The notes under the pieces are model-generated. The model was not told the origin of the DNA and did no database searches. It worked only from the letters and a program-made list of their open reading frames with translations. From Nymphaea colorata (taxonomy: Eukaryota > Streptophyta > Magnoliopsida > Nymphaeales > Nymphaeaceae): a DNA stretch of 64,000 nt. The DNA is taken from the NCBI RefSeq assembly GCF_008831285.2, contig NC_045147.1, positions 11,659,427 through 11,723,426 of the forward strand, written 5' to 3'. Position numbers and translations under genes: made by a program. Positions 1 to 12,059 of the stretch are shown here, in pieces. Every line of letters begins with the position of its first letter. Within the stretch, counting starts at the first letter, position 1.

Positions 1-384
1 CTCATCTACGTACGTGTATATCCTTGCCATCCGACATATCTAGGCAACAATTTTTCTTCTTAATACTACTGATAAAACAACCGAGGAAACTGTGTTCGCA
101 AGAGCTTGATCAGCCACTTAGGGTGGCCTTGGTTGAGTGCACACTTTTGATTTCGATAGAACCATCAGAGTATTCAATTACAACCCAAGAAATCCAAACA
201 AAAAAAAACAGTATATACGAAGGACTACCCCTGTAATCAAGCAACGTTTCATATCCAGATAATGCCGGTATCATGGAGCACTTTGGCTACATAATTATAA
301 TGTAGATAACAGTATTTTGACGTTATTTACATAATCAAACTACTAGTGTAGGCAGAGTTCGGATTGAACTGTCCTTGGTGGCCA
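1..384. other. 3' flank of SDR1, no gene seen
   Basis: This stretch lies downstream of the stop codon of the minus-strand SDR1 gene. It is AT-rich and holds no recognisable coding region; the short open frame near its start has no family features. It probably carries the 3' UTR and polyadenylation region of SDR1, but no clear signal decides the site. Confidence 0.4.
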
Positions 385-1542
385 TCAGAACTGAGAGTCC
401 TCGCATTCCATGAAATTGTGTCCGGAAGGACCATCAACGGAGAAGAGAGCAACTCGCACGACGTTCTCGGCTCCTTCAATGGGTGAGAGGTTGCCTGTAG
501 AATCCGTCATATTAGTTTTCACGGCCCCAGGGTGCACACTGTTCACATAAGCTACGCCATTCAACTGAAGGGCTAAAAGCCTCCCGTATGCGTTCAAGGA
601 AGCCTTGGAAATGGAGTAAGCAGGCAACTTGAGTGGCCACTTCTCCATGGCCTTCTCAGACTTGAGGTCCTCCAAGAACAGGTTCAGTACCCCATCGATC
701 TTCTGCTCTGTCAAGCCCTCTGTCTCCGACAGTTGCTTCCTCAACCCTTCATCCCTAACATACTGATGAAACAACCCGATTATGTTTGAAGCAGGGAAAG
801 GACACCTTAAACTACCAACACATCAAGAGAAATTTAATGGAGCACAACTGAATGAAAGAGAAGAATTTTGTAGAGCAGAAACTACTTATGCTATCAAGTT
901 TGATGCTACTGCTGCTATTGTAAATAGTACGGCAGTGTTAGAACTCACACATAGCAGTCCTGCAATGGAAGACACCATGACAATCCTGGCATTGTGAGGG
1001 GAGAGGCGGAGGAAAGGGAGTAAGGCCTCGGTAAGCTTCACGGTTCCATAGTAGTTGGTGTCTATGCACTCCTTTGCTGATTCATAACTCTCCCTTGTCC
1101 CACCCCCGTAGTCGAAGTTCGACTGCAACACCAATATCAGTGCTAGGTAAAAATGTGAACTTTAAACAAGATAATGTTTTGATGGGGACAGATCCCGAAG
1201 ACATGAAGTAGGAATGGTTGGTTTGGTATCACTAATTAATCCTTCAAAAACTACTATACAGATAAAGTATCATGTGTTCTTCTAGTTTCTGAAAATTCAG
1301 AAGTTGGGTTACACACATACATACAAACACGCATAAAGAGCAGAAGTTGGGGGTGGTGTGAAGTGGGGAGAAGGGAGGAAGAGGACAATAGCCGGTCCAC
1401 TCGACAGAACTATGCCTAATCATAAGATTAACACGCTTCAATACCATCAGGATAAACACTCTTGAAGATAAACACTCTTGAAGACTGAAATGGAGAATGT
1501 GGTCATTACATGCCACCCAACCCTGCCTGTTGCTCTAGCCAG

Positions 1543-1592
<50 letters not shown>

Positions 1593-3144
1593 AGAGAGAG
1601 AAAGAGACCAGAAATGTATTGGGGTCCACATTGTTGTGTTCCATGAACTTCCAGTGTACCTCTGCCTTTTGAATGGCAGCATTGTTTACCTACATCAACA
1701 AAATATGTTCTTATTAAAGCAGTGAAGAATTTTGGTACATTAAAAAAAAAAAAGTAAGAGCAGAAAATTCTTTAAAATTCAAGGGCAAATATTTTGTAGG
1801 TGAATTTCATTTAAAGTGCTTTTACATGGTGCTTTCCACTATATGGTGGTTGGAAAATTCAATCAAATCCAATTATTGTCGTTTGGATAAACTGTTGGTC
1901 CTTTCTGTATAGAATTATTTCATTTGTGCAAACCATAGTTAATTATGGTAGGTCATAATTGTGGCATTCTCAATGTAAAGAAAAAAAAGAATATTTCTTC
2001 ATCATAATGGCTTCTTAGGGCGCCTGATTAGCCTGAGGAGAGTTTAATATTCTACTGAATTCGAGAAAGTTAAACCTTTCGTGACGATCGAGTGATATCT
2101 TTTGTCCATAGTAGTTTATCTACAGAATGCCCTTCACCCCATTTGTTTATAGGGTTTTCAAAGTTTCAATTTGTAGAAAAACCGCTCATCCCTTAGTTTT
2201 GTGCTTGCAAGTTTTGTGCTTGCACTAGAATGTTTCTTGAAAAATTTTGTGCCCAACTTTTTAGTTTTCTGGGAAAATACTAATTTCGCAAAACCATTTT
2301 TTATCAAGAATTTCATTGTTTTTTCTGGGCAGATATTTTGTCTAACCGGGCAGATTCTCAAAGTAACATCTAAACATAAGAAGACATCTACAATTATCGA
2401 TAATTCTTTTGAGGAAAAAATTGAAAAAACATCTACAATCTTCCTCTTTGGAACAAAAATAAAACCAAGTTGTGTCAACACAACAAAATTGGTTATAATA
2501 TATATATATATATATATAGTAAAGTTTTTATCAAATTTGAAGCACACATTTTTTAAGAACAAATTGCACGTACGCCTAGCTGCTGCTGAAGACATTTAAC
2601 AAAAGAACATGATTGCATACTGTAGACCAGTGGCATAGTGAGTGCTAGGGCAGTAGACCTACGAGATTTCATTTATGCTTACCACCTCCGCTATGTGCTG
2701 TAGACCTACTTTATGCTTACCAGAATGTCGACTAACCCAACACGTAATTTCAACCAGTCGACGAAATCCAGCACACTTTGCTGTTGAGTGATATCCAGAG
2801 TGTGGAAGATGACATTCTTCCTCTTTGCTTCTGCTGCTTCTTGCAGGAACTGTTGAGCAGGGACTGAGAGTTGCTCCTGTGGCTGACGAGCAGTCATGAT
2901 GACGGTGAGCCCCTTGTCTGCGAGCTGCCGGCACACCTCCAGCCCGATCCCTCTGTTCCCTCCCGTCACCACCGCCACCGTCTCTCCACTCCACCACTCT
3001 GATCCCTTTGCTTCCTGCAACAACACAAAAAAGTATCATATCTTTCTCATCGAAGCTCAAGGGATCGGAGCCTTCTTCCCTACGTGGCATAAAGTAAACG
3101 CCCAAGTTCGCACTAGGGCCATTTCATGAGGAGAAGCTCACCAT
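385..3144 (-). CDS. SDR1: short-chain dehydrogenase/reductase, neomenthol dehydrogenase/salutaridine reductase-like
   Basis: Five coding exons on the minus strand give a 309-residue protein: 3144-3142 (ATG only), 3014-2721, 1689-1609, 1122-949 and 762-385. All junctions are phase 0 with GT/AG ends. The cofactor motif TGGNRGIG is at residues 18-25, NNAA (usually NNAG) at 101-104, catalytic Asn in TNYYG at 149, Ser in VSSIAG at 178, and Tyr/Lys in YSISK at 233/237. Arg in TGGNRGIG and in the TAR motif after strand 2 suggests NADPH. In this family (SDR114C type) such enzymes are cytosolic, monomeric carbonyl or enone reductases of terpenoid, alkaloid or aldehyde metabolism; the substrate cannot be read here. 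The start is placed at 3144 because exon 2 has no Met before the cofactor motif, and all four paralogues show the same ATG followed directly by GT. Intron 3 carries a (TA)n tract close to the splice donor. Confidence 0.9.
1549..1589. repeat. (TA)n microsatellite in SDR1 intron 3
   Basis: About 20 TA units lie within the intron between coding exons 3 and 4, some 20 bases downstream of the exon-3 splice donor in the gene's sense, separated from it by a CT-rich stretch. The open frames on both strands that pass through it are low-complexity artefacts. Confidence 0.95.
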
Positions 3145-3312
3145 TTTCCTGGAAAGTACTGTTCCTGCAATTAGCGCAACTATGGGACAATCTATCACAA
3201 GCTTATTGTGAAAATAGAAGGATTAATCGGAAACTGAGTAGGAAGGAAATTCAATCGAAGCAGGAAGTATGTCTAAGCATGAGCACGCCAACATGAATAG
3301 TCACCTCGCGCA

Positions 3313-3320
3313 TTTATATA
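3313..3320 (-). promoter_or_regulatory. Possible TATA box of SDR1
   Basis: On the minus strand the motif TATATAAA lies about 170 bases upstream of the SDR1 ATG. This fits a core promoter with a 5' UTR of roughly 140 bases, assuming the usual spacing of about 30 bases to the start site. No transcript evidence is available, so this is a motif call only. Confidence 0.4.
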
Positions 3321-3321
3321 A

Positions 3322-4080
3322 GTTGTAGGACCCTCGTTAATTGACTTGTCATAGTTGCGTTGCGTGCACACTAACAAATATGTCAAAACTAGTTATATTC
3401 ACTACTACCTTTTCAAGATAAAAATAAAAATCCATAAAAAGTAAAAAAGCACCCTAGCTAATTGACTTGTCGATCGTTACGTTGCGTGCACACAATAAAT
3501 ATGTAAAAATTAGTTACATGCATTAATGACTAAAATAACTTTTCAAGATAAAAATCAAAATAAAAAAAGTAAAAAAAATTGTAAATTTTAATAAAATTAC
3601 AAAAATATCCCTTGCTCCTTTGCTGCATGCACAACTTTCTCTACAATATGCACTAGAGAAAAAGAAAAAGGTGGCAGTGGCATCTAAGATTTTCTTTTTT
3701 TAAATTATGTACATTTTAGTCCTTTAATATTTTTATAAATTTTATTTTATCCTTTCATAATCGTTTCTTTTTCACTTTAATGAAAGGCATTTTAGACTTT
3801 AGTCAATAGTGGAGTGTGTATCTTACCAGCTTTGGGAGAAGTAAATTAAGATTGAGTTGCAGACACATCTGTGTGCACGCAATAGATATACACAAAAAAA
3901 AAATGAAGGAGGCAATGACATTTTATAAATTTTGAAAAATTATGTATATTTTAGTCTTTTAATATTTTAATATTTTTCATTTTACCCTTTCAAGAGACTT
4001 ATTTGTTCACTTTAATGAAAGAGTTTTGGCATTTTAGACTTTAATTTTTTTTTAAAGATTTTCAAACATAGACACCCATT
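3322..4080. repeat. Locally duplicated and dispersed AT-rich repeats upstream of SDR1
   Basis: Two diverged copies of a segment containing TTGCGTGCACAC and TTTTCAAGATAAAAAT lie at about 3352-3430 and 3480-3560. Two further related copies of a unit containing CACTTTAATGAAAG and CATTTTAGACTTTA lie at 3600-3810 and 3845-4045. A similar copy occurs near 30700-30890, so this is a dispersed repeat family. From 4080 to 5038 I see no gene; a short TA/GA microsatellite lies near 4602-4640. Confidence 0.6.
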
Positions 4081-4601
4081 TATACTAAAGTAACCGTTTG
4101 ACAACAATAATAATATATTTTTCGTATTCCATGAATGTTAGCTCTCATTCATGAAGCACAAGAGCTGAGCAAATTCATCATATCCATATTCAGTTATAGA
4201 ATATTTGTGCCTTATCTGAACCAAACAGATAATTATTTAATGCAGGCGCTGAGCAGTGGGAGAATCCAACCACCAAATAGAGGGCTGTTCTCCATATTTT
4301 CCCATGCTGTTAACGGATGCATATCTGTATAGATTTCAAAATCACGTTAATTGTAGAATAAATTTCATGGATAAAAGTATTTAAGGAATGGTTCTTGTCA
4401 TGTTGTAATGTTTTTCGGATCCTTCGTTATATGAAGTCCACACCATGCTATGAAATTTTACTATCTTCTAACAGTAAGATTGATGTCAAATCCTTTTGCT
4501 ACTTGGAAAGGGCATCATGTCCCACGACAAGAATATCGATTTGAGGTTTTGCAAGCATTTTCATTTGCAAACAGTCCTCCATTTTCATTTGCCGAGTTGC
4601 A

Positions 4602-4639
<38 letters not shown>

Positions 4640-5038
4640 TAAAAATTAATTAAAAATATGATTAGCCGCCGATAAAATGAAAATTCATTCAAAACAAAAT
4701 GTGGTGACAAGGCGTCGCCAATCAACAGAGTCAAAGAAAAAGATACGAGTGGCATAAAAGAAAAACTAACAAAAAAAAAAACAATAACAAACAGCATGAA
4801 AATAGCACTTTTTGCCGTGTCTAAGAACATTCGATTAAGTCTCTACATTTAGTATTATCTTAATGTATCCAATTGCAATCCAAGTTGGAAACCACTACAC
4901 CAAACTTCAATACACAGGAGCTCATGACTGAGTCATCACCATGATCCATACACATAATAGTGGACATGATGCAAACAGTACATAATCGAAGTACTTACAT
5001 AAACTTGGGGTTTACTATTGGTCTGAGCTTGATGGACA

Positions 5039-8000
5039 TCAGAACTCAGAGTCCTCACGTTCCAAGAAATTGTGTCCAGACGGACCACCAACAGGGAAGA
5101 GAGCAACACGCAACACATTCTCAGCCGCTTCAGTGGGGGAGAGATTGCCTATAAAATCCGTCATATCGGTTCTCACGATCCCAGGGTGAACGCTGTTCAC
5201 ACAAACTATGCCCTTCAGCCGATGGCTCAGGAGCCTCACGTATGCATTCAGGGAAGCCTTGGAAATGGAGTAAGCAGGCATCTTGAGTGGCCACTTCTCC
5301 GTGGCCTTCTCAGACTTGAGGTCCTCCAAGAACAGGTTCAGTACCCCATCGATCTTCTGCTCTGTCAAGCCTTCTGTCTCTGACAGTTGCCTTCTCAACT
5401 CTTCATCCCTTACATACTGATGAAGCAACTAGATTATGTCGTTTACTTGTTAAAAAAAGTAACCCAGACCACATGTTAGTATTCGGCACCTAAACAATGT
5501 GCAACGAATTCAACATGCGATCATGTGTGAATTCTTTACCATGCATGTTCTCTGGATACAAGAACATGGCATGTGAACAATGTGGTTCCTTTACAATGAA
5601 GAGGTCATCTGAATCTATGCGACATCACAAATTTGTTAAAACTTTTACATAGTTTTTGAGTATACAAACACACACACACACACACATATATGTATCATGG
5701 TCATGCTTGTTTAATTTGTGCACTTCGACATAGCTCTTTCTACACTATTGAGCATTAAGTTAAGATGGCAGCCGACCATGACACTGGTGCAGGCAATATT
5801 TTGAACCAATTGGGTGTAAATAGAGAAGTACCAAACGTGGAGGGCTCCAAGCGATTGCAATGGCATCTCTAAATATGAACTTGACCGTGAAGTCATCCCA
5901 TGAGACTTATCATTTTCTACATGAACTCATTCAAAGGTTTGTTGAGTATATCTTATATAAAAGCCCAAAATCCATAAGAACCAATAGCAAATCTTGTAGG
6001 TAACATATTTTTGGCTTTTACATCCTTGCCTCATGTTTGGGTCCTTACCTCATGGTTGGGTCCTTAACACAAGTGCCCCTAACCACATAACCCACAAATT
6101 TTTAACCTACACAACAAGCCACCTTCCCACCTATTTGCCTATGCAATGAAATTCATGCAACCATAGTCATCCATTGGAGATGTGTTATTGTACTAAAGAA
6201 CTTCATTTTTAATGGGATATTCTGCAGCAACAAACATTTTGTGAGTGTTACATGAATATTCCATAAAAAATAAGATATAATGTTAATAAAATAATAAAAC
6301 AAGTGTTCTATGAATCTACCTCAATCTATGGGGTACATTCATAAAGCATTCACCAAGCATTTCAACTGCGGCTGTTTGGCAATGGGAACAATTTTTTACT
6401 ATTTCATGAATTCACCTCAAAGATTAGACATATTTATGGAACATTGTATTACAGTGTTTCTCAAACATACCTCAATGTTTGAGGTAGATTCATGAGATAG
6501 TAACAAAATGTTACTATTGCCAAACAGCCCCTAAAATACCATATTTGTTCCCGACGTTTCATTGAGCCTCATTTATTTCAGTTGTTCAACTTTTTTCAAG
6601 ATTCTAAGTGTGATACTGTATTTAGTGGAAACTCTTGTTTATGCAAGACCATCGCTCAATGACTATAATTTGGATTAGCAAACTTTTCAATAGTTGATAT
6701 GACGTTGAGATGCTAGTCTTGTTGCCCTTTCTTTGAGTTTAAATGACCCTAACATTTGGCAATATCGGTTGAAGCATAATTCTAAACTTGGAATTTGATG
6801 TATAAACTGCACTGGCTATTGCAAACGTATGCATGCCAAAATCGTAGATTGTGATTTGGCAAGACAATAATCCTGTCCAACTTCATTTCTACCAATATGA
6901 TTTTTTGATCTCATTAGTCTAAGGCTATGGTTTTTTTTTTTTGGGTATTTTGTTCATTGTGGCACATGGGGAGGATGCCAAGTTGCTTCATTAATGGGGG
7001 ATCACTCAACAACTGGTAATTGTACTATGTGATCCTCCATGAGCAAACCAAACACATTAAAGTTGACTTTTCATCACGTGTAATTGTTAGTTGGCTTGTC
7101 AAGTACCCATGCACATGGCAGCATCCTCCTCACACATGAAAAGGATATCAACATCCTCGTCATCATATCGTGATGCTTGGCAAAAGAAATGCTTCAACAA
7201 ACATAGTGTAACTGATTGGGCTAAAGACATGTATGTAGTTCGATTCATATGTGTGCTATACTTCTATGTTTCAAGGTGGTGGATTGTGGTACTTAGGTTG
7301 AAGGGCGCACTATTGCTACCATTGATGCCTATGTAGTTTAAAACCCAAAAGGCGGGAGGACCTCTTTTTTGAGCAGTGAATTATTAACCTCCCACTCAAC
7401 TAGAAATAGTTGAATGAGAATTAGCAGTCAGTTGAACGAAAACTATGTGGCTGGTGTAAATTTCCTATTATTATAGGTCGTTTTATCGTTTTGGTAGCCT
7501 CAAGTATATTAGTCAATTAGGTATCCAAGGTAAAGTACTTTATGCACGTTCTAGAGAAGGAATAAACCACTTGTTTCATTCCAATTTTTACCAATCATCT
7601 CCAAACTGTTCGAGACTTCTCACACATTTTCCTATGTTAAAATGCGGGTTACATTGACGTCGCAATTTTTTCTAATTGTTCTGATTCTATGACATAGAAG
7701 ATCTAATAGACCATACCAATCTGAAGAAAACAACAGAGATGGACGTATGGAGTCAGGAATTTTTAGCATGAAATATAGCACGACAACAAAGATGAACGCC
7801 TATGCGGATTGAATCAAGAGCTAAATGAATCATGCTTTTTGGCATATAATAGGAAGGAAATAATACTACATTCTAAAAAGGTTACTACTAGTACTGCTTG
7901 TGCTATTTATACTGCAACATAAGTACATACATGGATATTTTAAAAGACTCACACATAACTGTCCTGCAAGGGCAGACACCATGACAATCCTGGACTTGTA

Positions 8001-9151
8001 AGGAGAGGGGCGGAGGAAAGGGAGTAAGGCGTCAGTCAGCCTCTTGGTTCCATAGTAGTTGGTGTCTATGCATTCCTTTGCTGATTCGTAACTCTCCGAT
8101 GTCCCACCAGCACACGTGAAGTTCACCTGCACCATCGATATCAGTTCTTGTTTCTCAAAAGGGCCGCGGGTTTCACAAGCACACTGTGAGCGTGAGAGAT
8201 TCAAGCCTCCAAACAAGATGTTAACAAAGAGAACAAAATACAGAGATCAGTTTCGAGAGAGGGAGAGAGAGTACCAGAAAGGTTCTTGCGTCCACATTGT
8301 TGTGTTCCAAGAACTTCCAATCTACCACTGCCGTTTGAATAGCGGCATTGTTTATCTAGAGCAGCAAAAATATTTTCTGATCCTTAATGAACGAAAACTG
8401 TATAGTGGAATATTCTGTATTTTTAAAGCAACTTTACTGCAAAGAATGAGGAAAAAGATGTCTTCAATACTATAAAAAATGGATCCTCCAAGACTTGAGG
8501 AGGCCTTCTTTTCATATATGCTCCCATAACATAAAGGCAATGCAAAACCAAGTCAAAAAATTAGGTTAAATTAGATATAATAAACTCTTATCAAATTAAA
8601 GCACAATTTTATAAGAAAAAATGGAGGTTAGCTTTTGTAAGGGTAGGAATTTGGAAAGGTTCAGGAGATGAAAACTTATTGAAGATCAGCTACCAACTTT
8701 GGTTTCCGCTTACCAGAATGTCGACGAACCCAACACGTAGCTTCAACCAGTGGACGAAATCCATCACACTCTGCGGTTGAGTAATATCCAGGGTGTGGAA
8801 GATGACCTTCTTCCTCGCTCCTTCTTGCAGGAACTGTTGAGCAGGGACTGAGAGTTGCTCCTGTGGCTGACGAGCAGTCATGATGACGGTGAGCCCCTTG
8901 CCTGCGAGCTGCCGGCACACCTCCAGCCCGATCCCTCTGTTCCCTCCCGTCACCACCGCCACCGTCTCCCCACTCCACCACTCCGCTTCCTGCAGCCAAA
9001 ATAGAACCACATCTTTCTGATAAGTCGGAGCGCACACAAGATCGGCAGCTTCTTCGGTAGGTTGTAGAGCGATTCGACAAATTAAATTTCCTTGACGCAA
9101 GAGTTTCGCTTGTGGGCGTTCTACTTTCATGAGGATCTGCGCTCTTACCAT
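5039..9151 (-). CDS. SDR2: SDR1 paralogue lacking the catalytic serine
   Basis: Coding exons 9151-9149 (ATG only), 8989-8714, 8355-8275, 8126-7953 and 5416-5039 join in phase 0 to a 303-residue protein. Exon 2 is 18 nt shorter than in SDR1 (three codons near the start and three in the loop before VIFHTLDIT). TGGNRGIG is at 15-22, NNAA at 95-98, Asn in TNYYG at 143, and Tyr/Lys in YSISK at about 227/231. The motif that reads VSSIAG in SDR1 and VSSRYG or VSSVYG in SDR3 and SDR4 reads VSALAG here, so the catalytic Ser position (172) is Ala, a TCC to GCC change. The frame is otherwise intact. It may be a low-activity enzyme, a pseudoenzyme or an early pseudogene. Intron 4 is swollen to about 2.5 kb and contains a MITE. 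Confidence 0.87.
5417..7952. other. Enlarged intron 4 of SDR2
   Basis: The equivalent introns of SDR1, SDR3 and SDR4 are 168-254 bases, whereas this one is about 2.5 kb. It contains a (CA)n(TA)n tract near 5670-5693, a 160-bp MITE at 6370-6529 and otherwise unrecognised AT-rich sequence. Short open frames at 6.3 and 7.1 kb match no family I know. Confidence 0.6.
6370..6529. mobile_element. MITE with ~56-bp terminal inverted repeats
   Basis: The left end GGCTGTTTGGCAAT is matched by its inverse ATTGCCAAACAGCC at the right end. The match continues inward, with few mismatches, for about 56 bases through CTATTTCATGAATTCACCTC and its counterpart. It encodes nothing. The end sequence resembles hAT-type non-autonomous elements, but a clear 8-bp target duplication is not visible, so the superfamily is uncertain. 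Weaker relatives appear near 19310-19400 and 31110-31190. Confidence 0.75.
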
Positions 9152-10200
9152 TCGCGTGGAGAGTTCTGGCTCCTACGATCTTGCACTTGGCAACAATCTT
9201 CCAAACTGGTTTTGGGAAGATGGAAACTATGGCCAAGTTGCCAATAAAATGCTACGTCTTTCCTAACATCCTCTGCCTCGCTTTCACTGGCTTGACCCCA
9301 AACACATGAATCTGTGCACCAAATCATATCAAACTGCTTTTGGCTAACACCTTGAGGTCACTCCATGCGTCAACTCAGTTTGGGAGGCCAAAAAAAAACA
9401 AAAATTAAGACAGCATGCTTGGTAGTTGTGGGGCTTCATTCATTTATTGATGGGACAGTTGTAAGTGGAAAAATCAAGATACGACAAGAGGTTCTATCCA
9501 TGATCAGCTACGTGTTTGATGGGCAGTTCAATTGGTAGGTAAATGTCACAAAAATCGTTGGGAGCAATTAGGGTTCAATTGGTAGCCATGAATAATGTTG
9601 CAAAAATTGACCGACTCCCATTAAGAGTGTATGTATGAGATTAGGCTTAATTGGTAGGTGGGAATAATGTTAGAAAAATCGACCAGTATCAATCTATTCA
9701 CTGGCTGATCAAGAACGATAGCTACCTGTGCGTCTTTTTTTTTTACTATTTTTAAATATTTTAAAGCATTTTTAATCTTTACTTAATTTTTGTACTTTTT
9801 CAGGAATATTTTAATAATTTTGCCTGTTAATTTTTAGAACCGATTCACCGATTAATTGCAACTTCGCCAACTACATTCAGAAACTCGAGTTTTATAAAAA
9901 TAGATTAAAATGAGGCCGATTGGAACCCGTGTGAATCTACCCTTAATCCCATCATCCGAGTGAAGGTCATAGTCCTCTCTTTATCTGATCATCATCCAGA
10001 TTCAACAGTCTTAATATAATATTTAACTGTAACCGGACATATATACTGAAATCCTGGAACGGCGATAAAATCAGTGGGTATTGTTCGCCCTACTACTTTT
10101 GGCCGTGTCACGTTGTGTCCAAAAGATTACATTCATATCAAGCACGGAAATAATGATATAAACAACTTGTTGGTTTATTACAACTATAGTCACAAATAAC
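9152..10200. repeat. 5' flank of SDR2 with degenerate tandem repeats
   Basis: The first part is the probable SDR2 promoter and 5' UTR, without a convincing TATA box. Between about 9518 and 9700 a degenerate unit containing TTCAATTGGTAG followed by AATAATGTT and AAAATTGACC recurs two to three times. The rest to 10200 shows no coding features. Confidence 0.45.
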
Positions 10201-10204
10201 GTCT

Positions 10205-10600
10205 AGTTGAGGTTTTTTTCGGATAGAATACAGTGAACTTAAAAAAAAATGAAAAAAATACATAAATTTTTAAAAATTTTAATAACAAAAAATGAGAGAA
10301 ACATAAAATAATTAAGAAAATAATAACACAAACATCAAAAGAATAAGTATATTTTCAATAAATAAAAAATAGGAAATGAAAAAAATTGTTTGACATTAAA
10401 AAACTAAAAAAAATGAAAAAACTAAAAAAAACTGAAAAAAACACTGAAAAAAGTGTTAAAATGCATTTTTTTCGTTTTTACCGTTTTTTTTTAAAAACGC
10501 ATTTTTTTTAGTTTTAGATGGCTAGTTAATTTATCACGTTTTTTTCGCATTTTTATTGAAAAAAATGTGTTTTTTGTGACTATACAAGTATAATAGGTAA
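10205..10600. mobile_element. AT-rich dispersed element (copy 1)
   Basis: A poly(A)/poly(T)-rich element whose interior (AATTTTTAAAAATT, ATGAGAGAAACATAAAAT, AATTGTTTGACATT) recurs in reverse orientation at about 40800-41080. It has long T/A runs at both sides, codes for nothing and looks like a non-autonomous element with self-complementary ends. The ends are too low in complexity to place exactly. Confidence 0.5.
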
Positions 10601-10805
10601 TTTTTTCCTTTTTACATATGAGTATTCCTTAAAATTTGAGATTAAACTTAGAGTGTCCTTCACCCAGAAATGTTTTTTACTTCACCACTCACTAATGTTC
10701 TTTACGACCCTGTTTTTACAACAAAACAAGTTCCACTCACTAATGTTCTTTAAGACCATGTTTTTACAACAAAACAAGTTGACTTGGAAAATAGGTGTTT
10801 AGTCA

Positions 10806-11110
10806 TAGGGGCGGAGCCAAAGGGGCTCACATGGGCCTTGATCCCACCTTAATTTTTTTTAAAAAAATTTACATGTAAATTTTAGAAAATGTTACTTGTC
10901 TTATATAAAAATTTTGAAAATGATATTTCGGTCCATGTCAAAATTTAGAAACTTTAATTTGGCCCTCCTCATGAAACATTTTGAGCTCTCCTATTCATCT
11001 TATCTATGGACTATGGGACAAAAAATTTTTCAGGAAGGGCAGTATTCATTCTTTTCTATACGCCCGACTTTTACAGCTAACACTCTTTGTATTTAGAGGG
11101 GCGCTAATGA
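10806..11110. mobile_element. Relic dispersed element with GGGGCGGAGCC end
   Basis: The segment begins GGGGCGGAGCCAAAGGGGCT and ends near AGAGGGGCGCTAA. Such ends recur in this window at about 27095-27262 and 33580-33757. No coding capacity is visible. It is best described as a member of a dispersed non-coding repeat family. Confidence 0.4.
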
Positions 11111-11469
11111 TATATATTTTGAACTTGAAGGAACACTCATTTAAATAAACAAAAATGACTAAAATTTTAGTATGCACGCACTCGGCTGCATCAACCCACA
11201 CTTGTCTCCCCCACTGTTTGTATGGCTAAAATTTGTCATTGGCAAGGGTAATTATTTGATCTCATTTGAGGACCTGTCATGGATAGTTGCTATGTACATA
11301 TTTCAGTTACATAATCTATTTTGTTAACTGAAGAATGATAGCTATTGTTAAAATCCAATTTTATTTTCATTCACTGGTTTTGTGATATATATATGCAATT
11401 TGTGGCATATATGGACAACACCCATCCTCCTTAAAGTTAAAATTAAGTCTCAATTATTAGGAAAATTAT

Positions 11470-11830
11470 GGTTAAGCTTGGGCATAAGCCCGACTCGAAA
11501 ATGAGTCGGGTTTAGGCTGGCTGAAACCTGAGCTCAGGTTCGGGCCGACACTTAAAACCCAAGCCCTGCCCGGCTTGGCCCAACTTGATTGAATTAAGAA
11601 TTATATTTTTAATATAAAATAATATATAAATATAATTAATTATAATAAAATATTATAATTATATATAAAAAGCAACAAAGTATATATTTAAAAAATATTA
11701 TTGGGCCCACCCAAACTAGTCTGATAATTGATCATTGATCGGGTCAGCCCAGTGCTTTTTTTTTTTCAGGCTCAAGTTGGGTCGCTTACATGGTACCAGT
11801 TACTCAGCCCGACCCCTAGCGTTAATTACG
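11470..11830. mobile_element. GGCCCGACCCG-type dispersed repeat (copy 1)
   Basis: GC-rich ends with motifs such as GACTCGAAAATGAGTCGGG, GGCCCAACTTG and GCCCGACCCCTAG flank an AT-rich centre made of ATATAAAATAATATATAAAT. The same build (GC-rich ends with CCCGGCCC motifs, TA-rich centre) recurs at 20400-20745. Both appear to be non-coding insertions of one family. Confidence 0.5.
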
Positions 11831-12059
11831 ACCCCTAACGTTAATTATGGTTATCATAAAATTTATGAAAAATCCCTTTTCTCAATAAATGTTGGGTAGA
11901 TATAAAATCCAGAAGACATATAAAAAAAAAAAATTAACTGACTCTAACCGTCCGATATATATCGAAATCGGGGGTGACGGAGGTGCGCCTGAGCCCTTGT
12001 GGTGGTACCAAATGGTAGCGTAATGCAACGTCGAGGGTTCGAAATCTGATATATGAAGA

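Noticed and set aside
2158..2599. Overlapping frames of 132 and 145 codons on both strands in SDR1 intron 2
   Set aside because: AT-rich sequence with a TA run, no conserved motif, inside an intron defined by four-way paralogue comparison.
8690..9151. Longer N-terminus for SDR2 by reading through intron 1 (start MVRAQILMKVERPQ)
   Set aside because: The extension is not shared by paralogues, whereas the ATG-GT donor plus CAG acceptor pair is present in all four.
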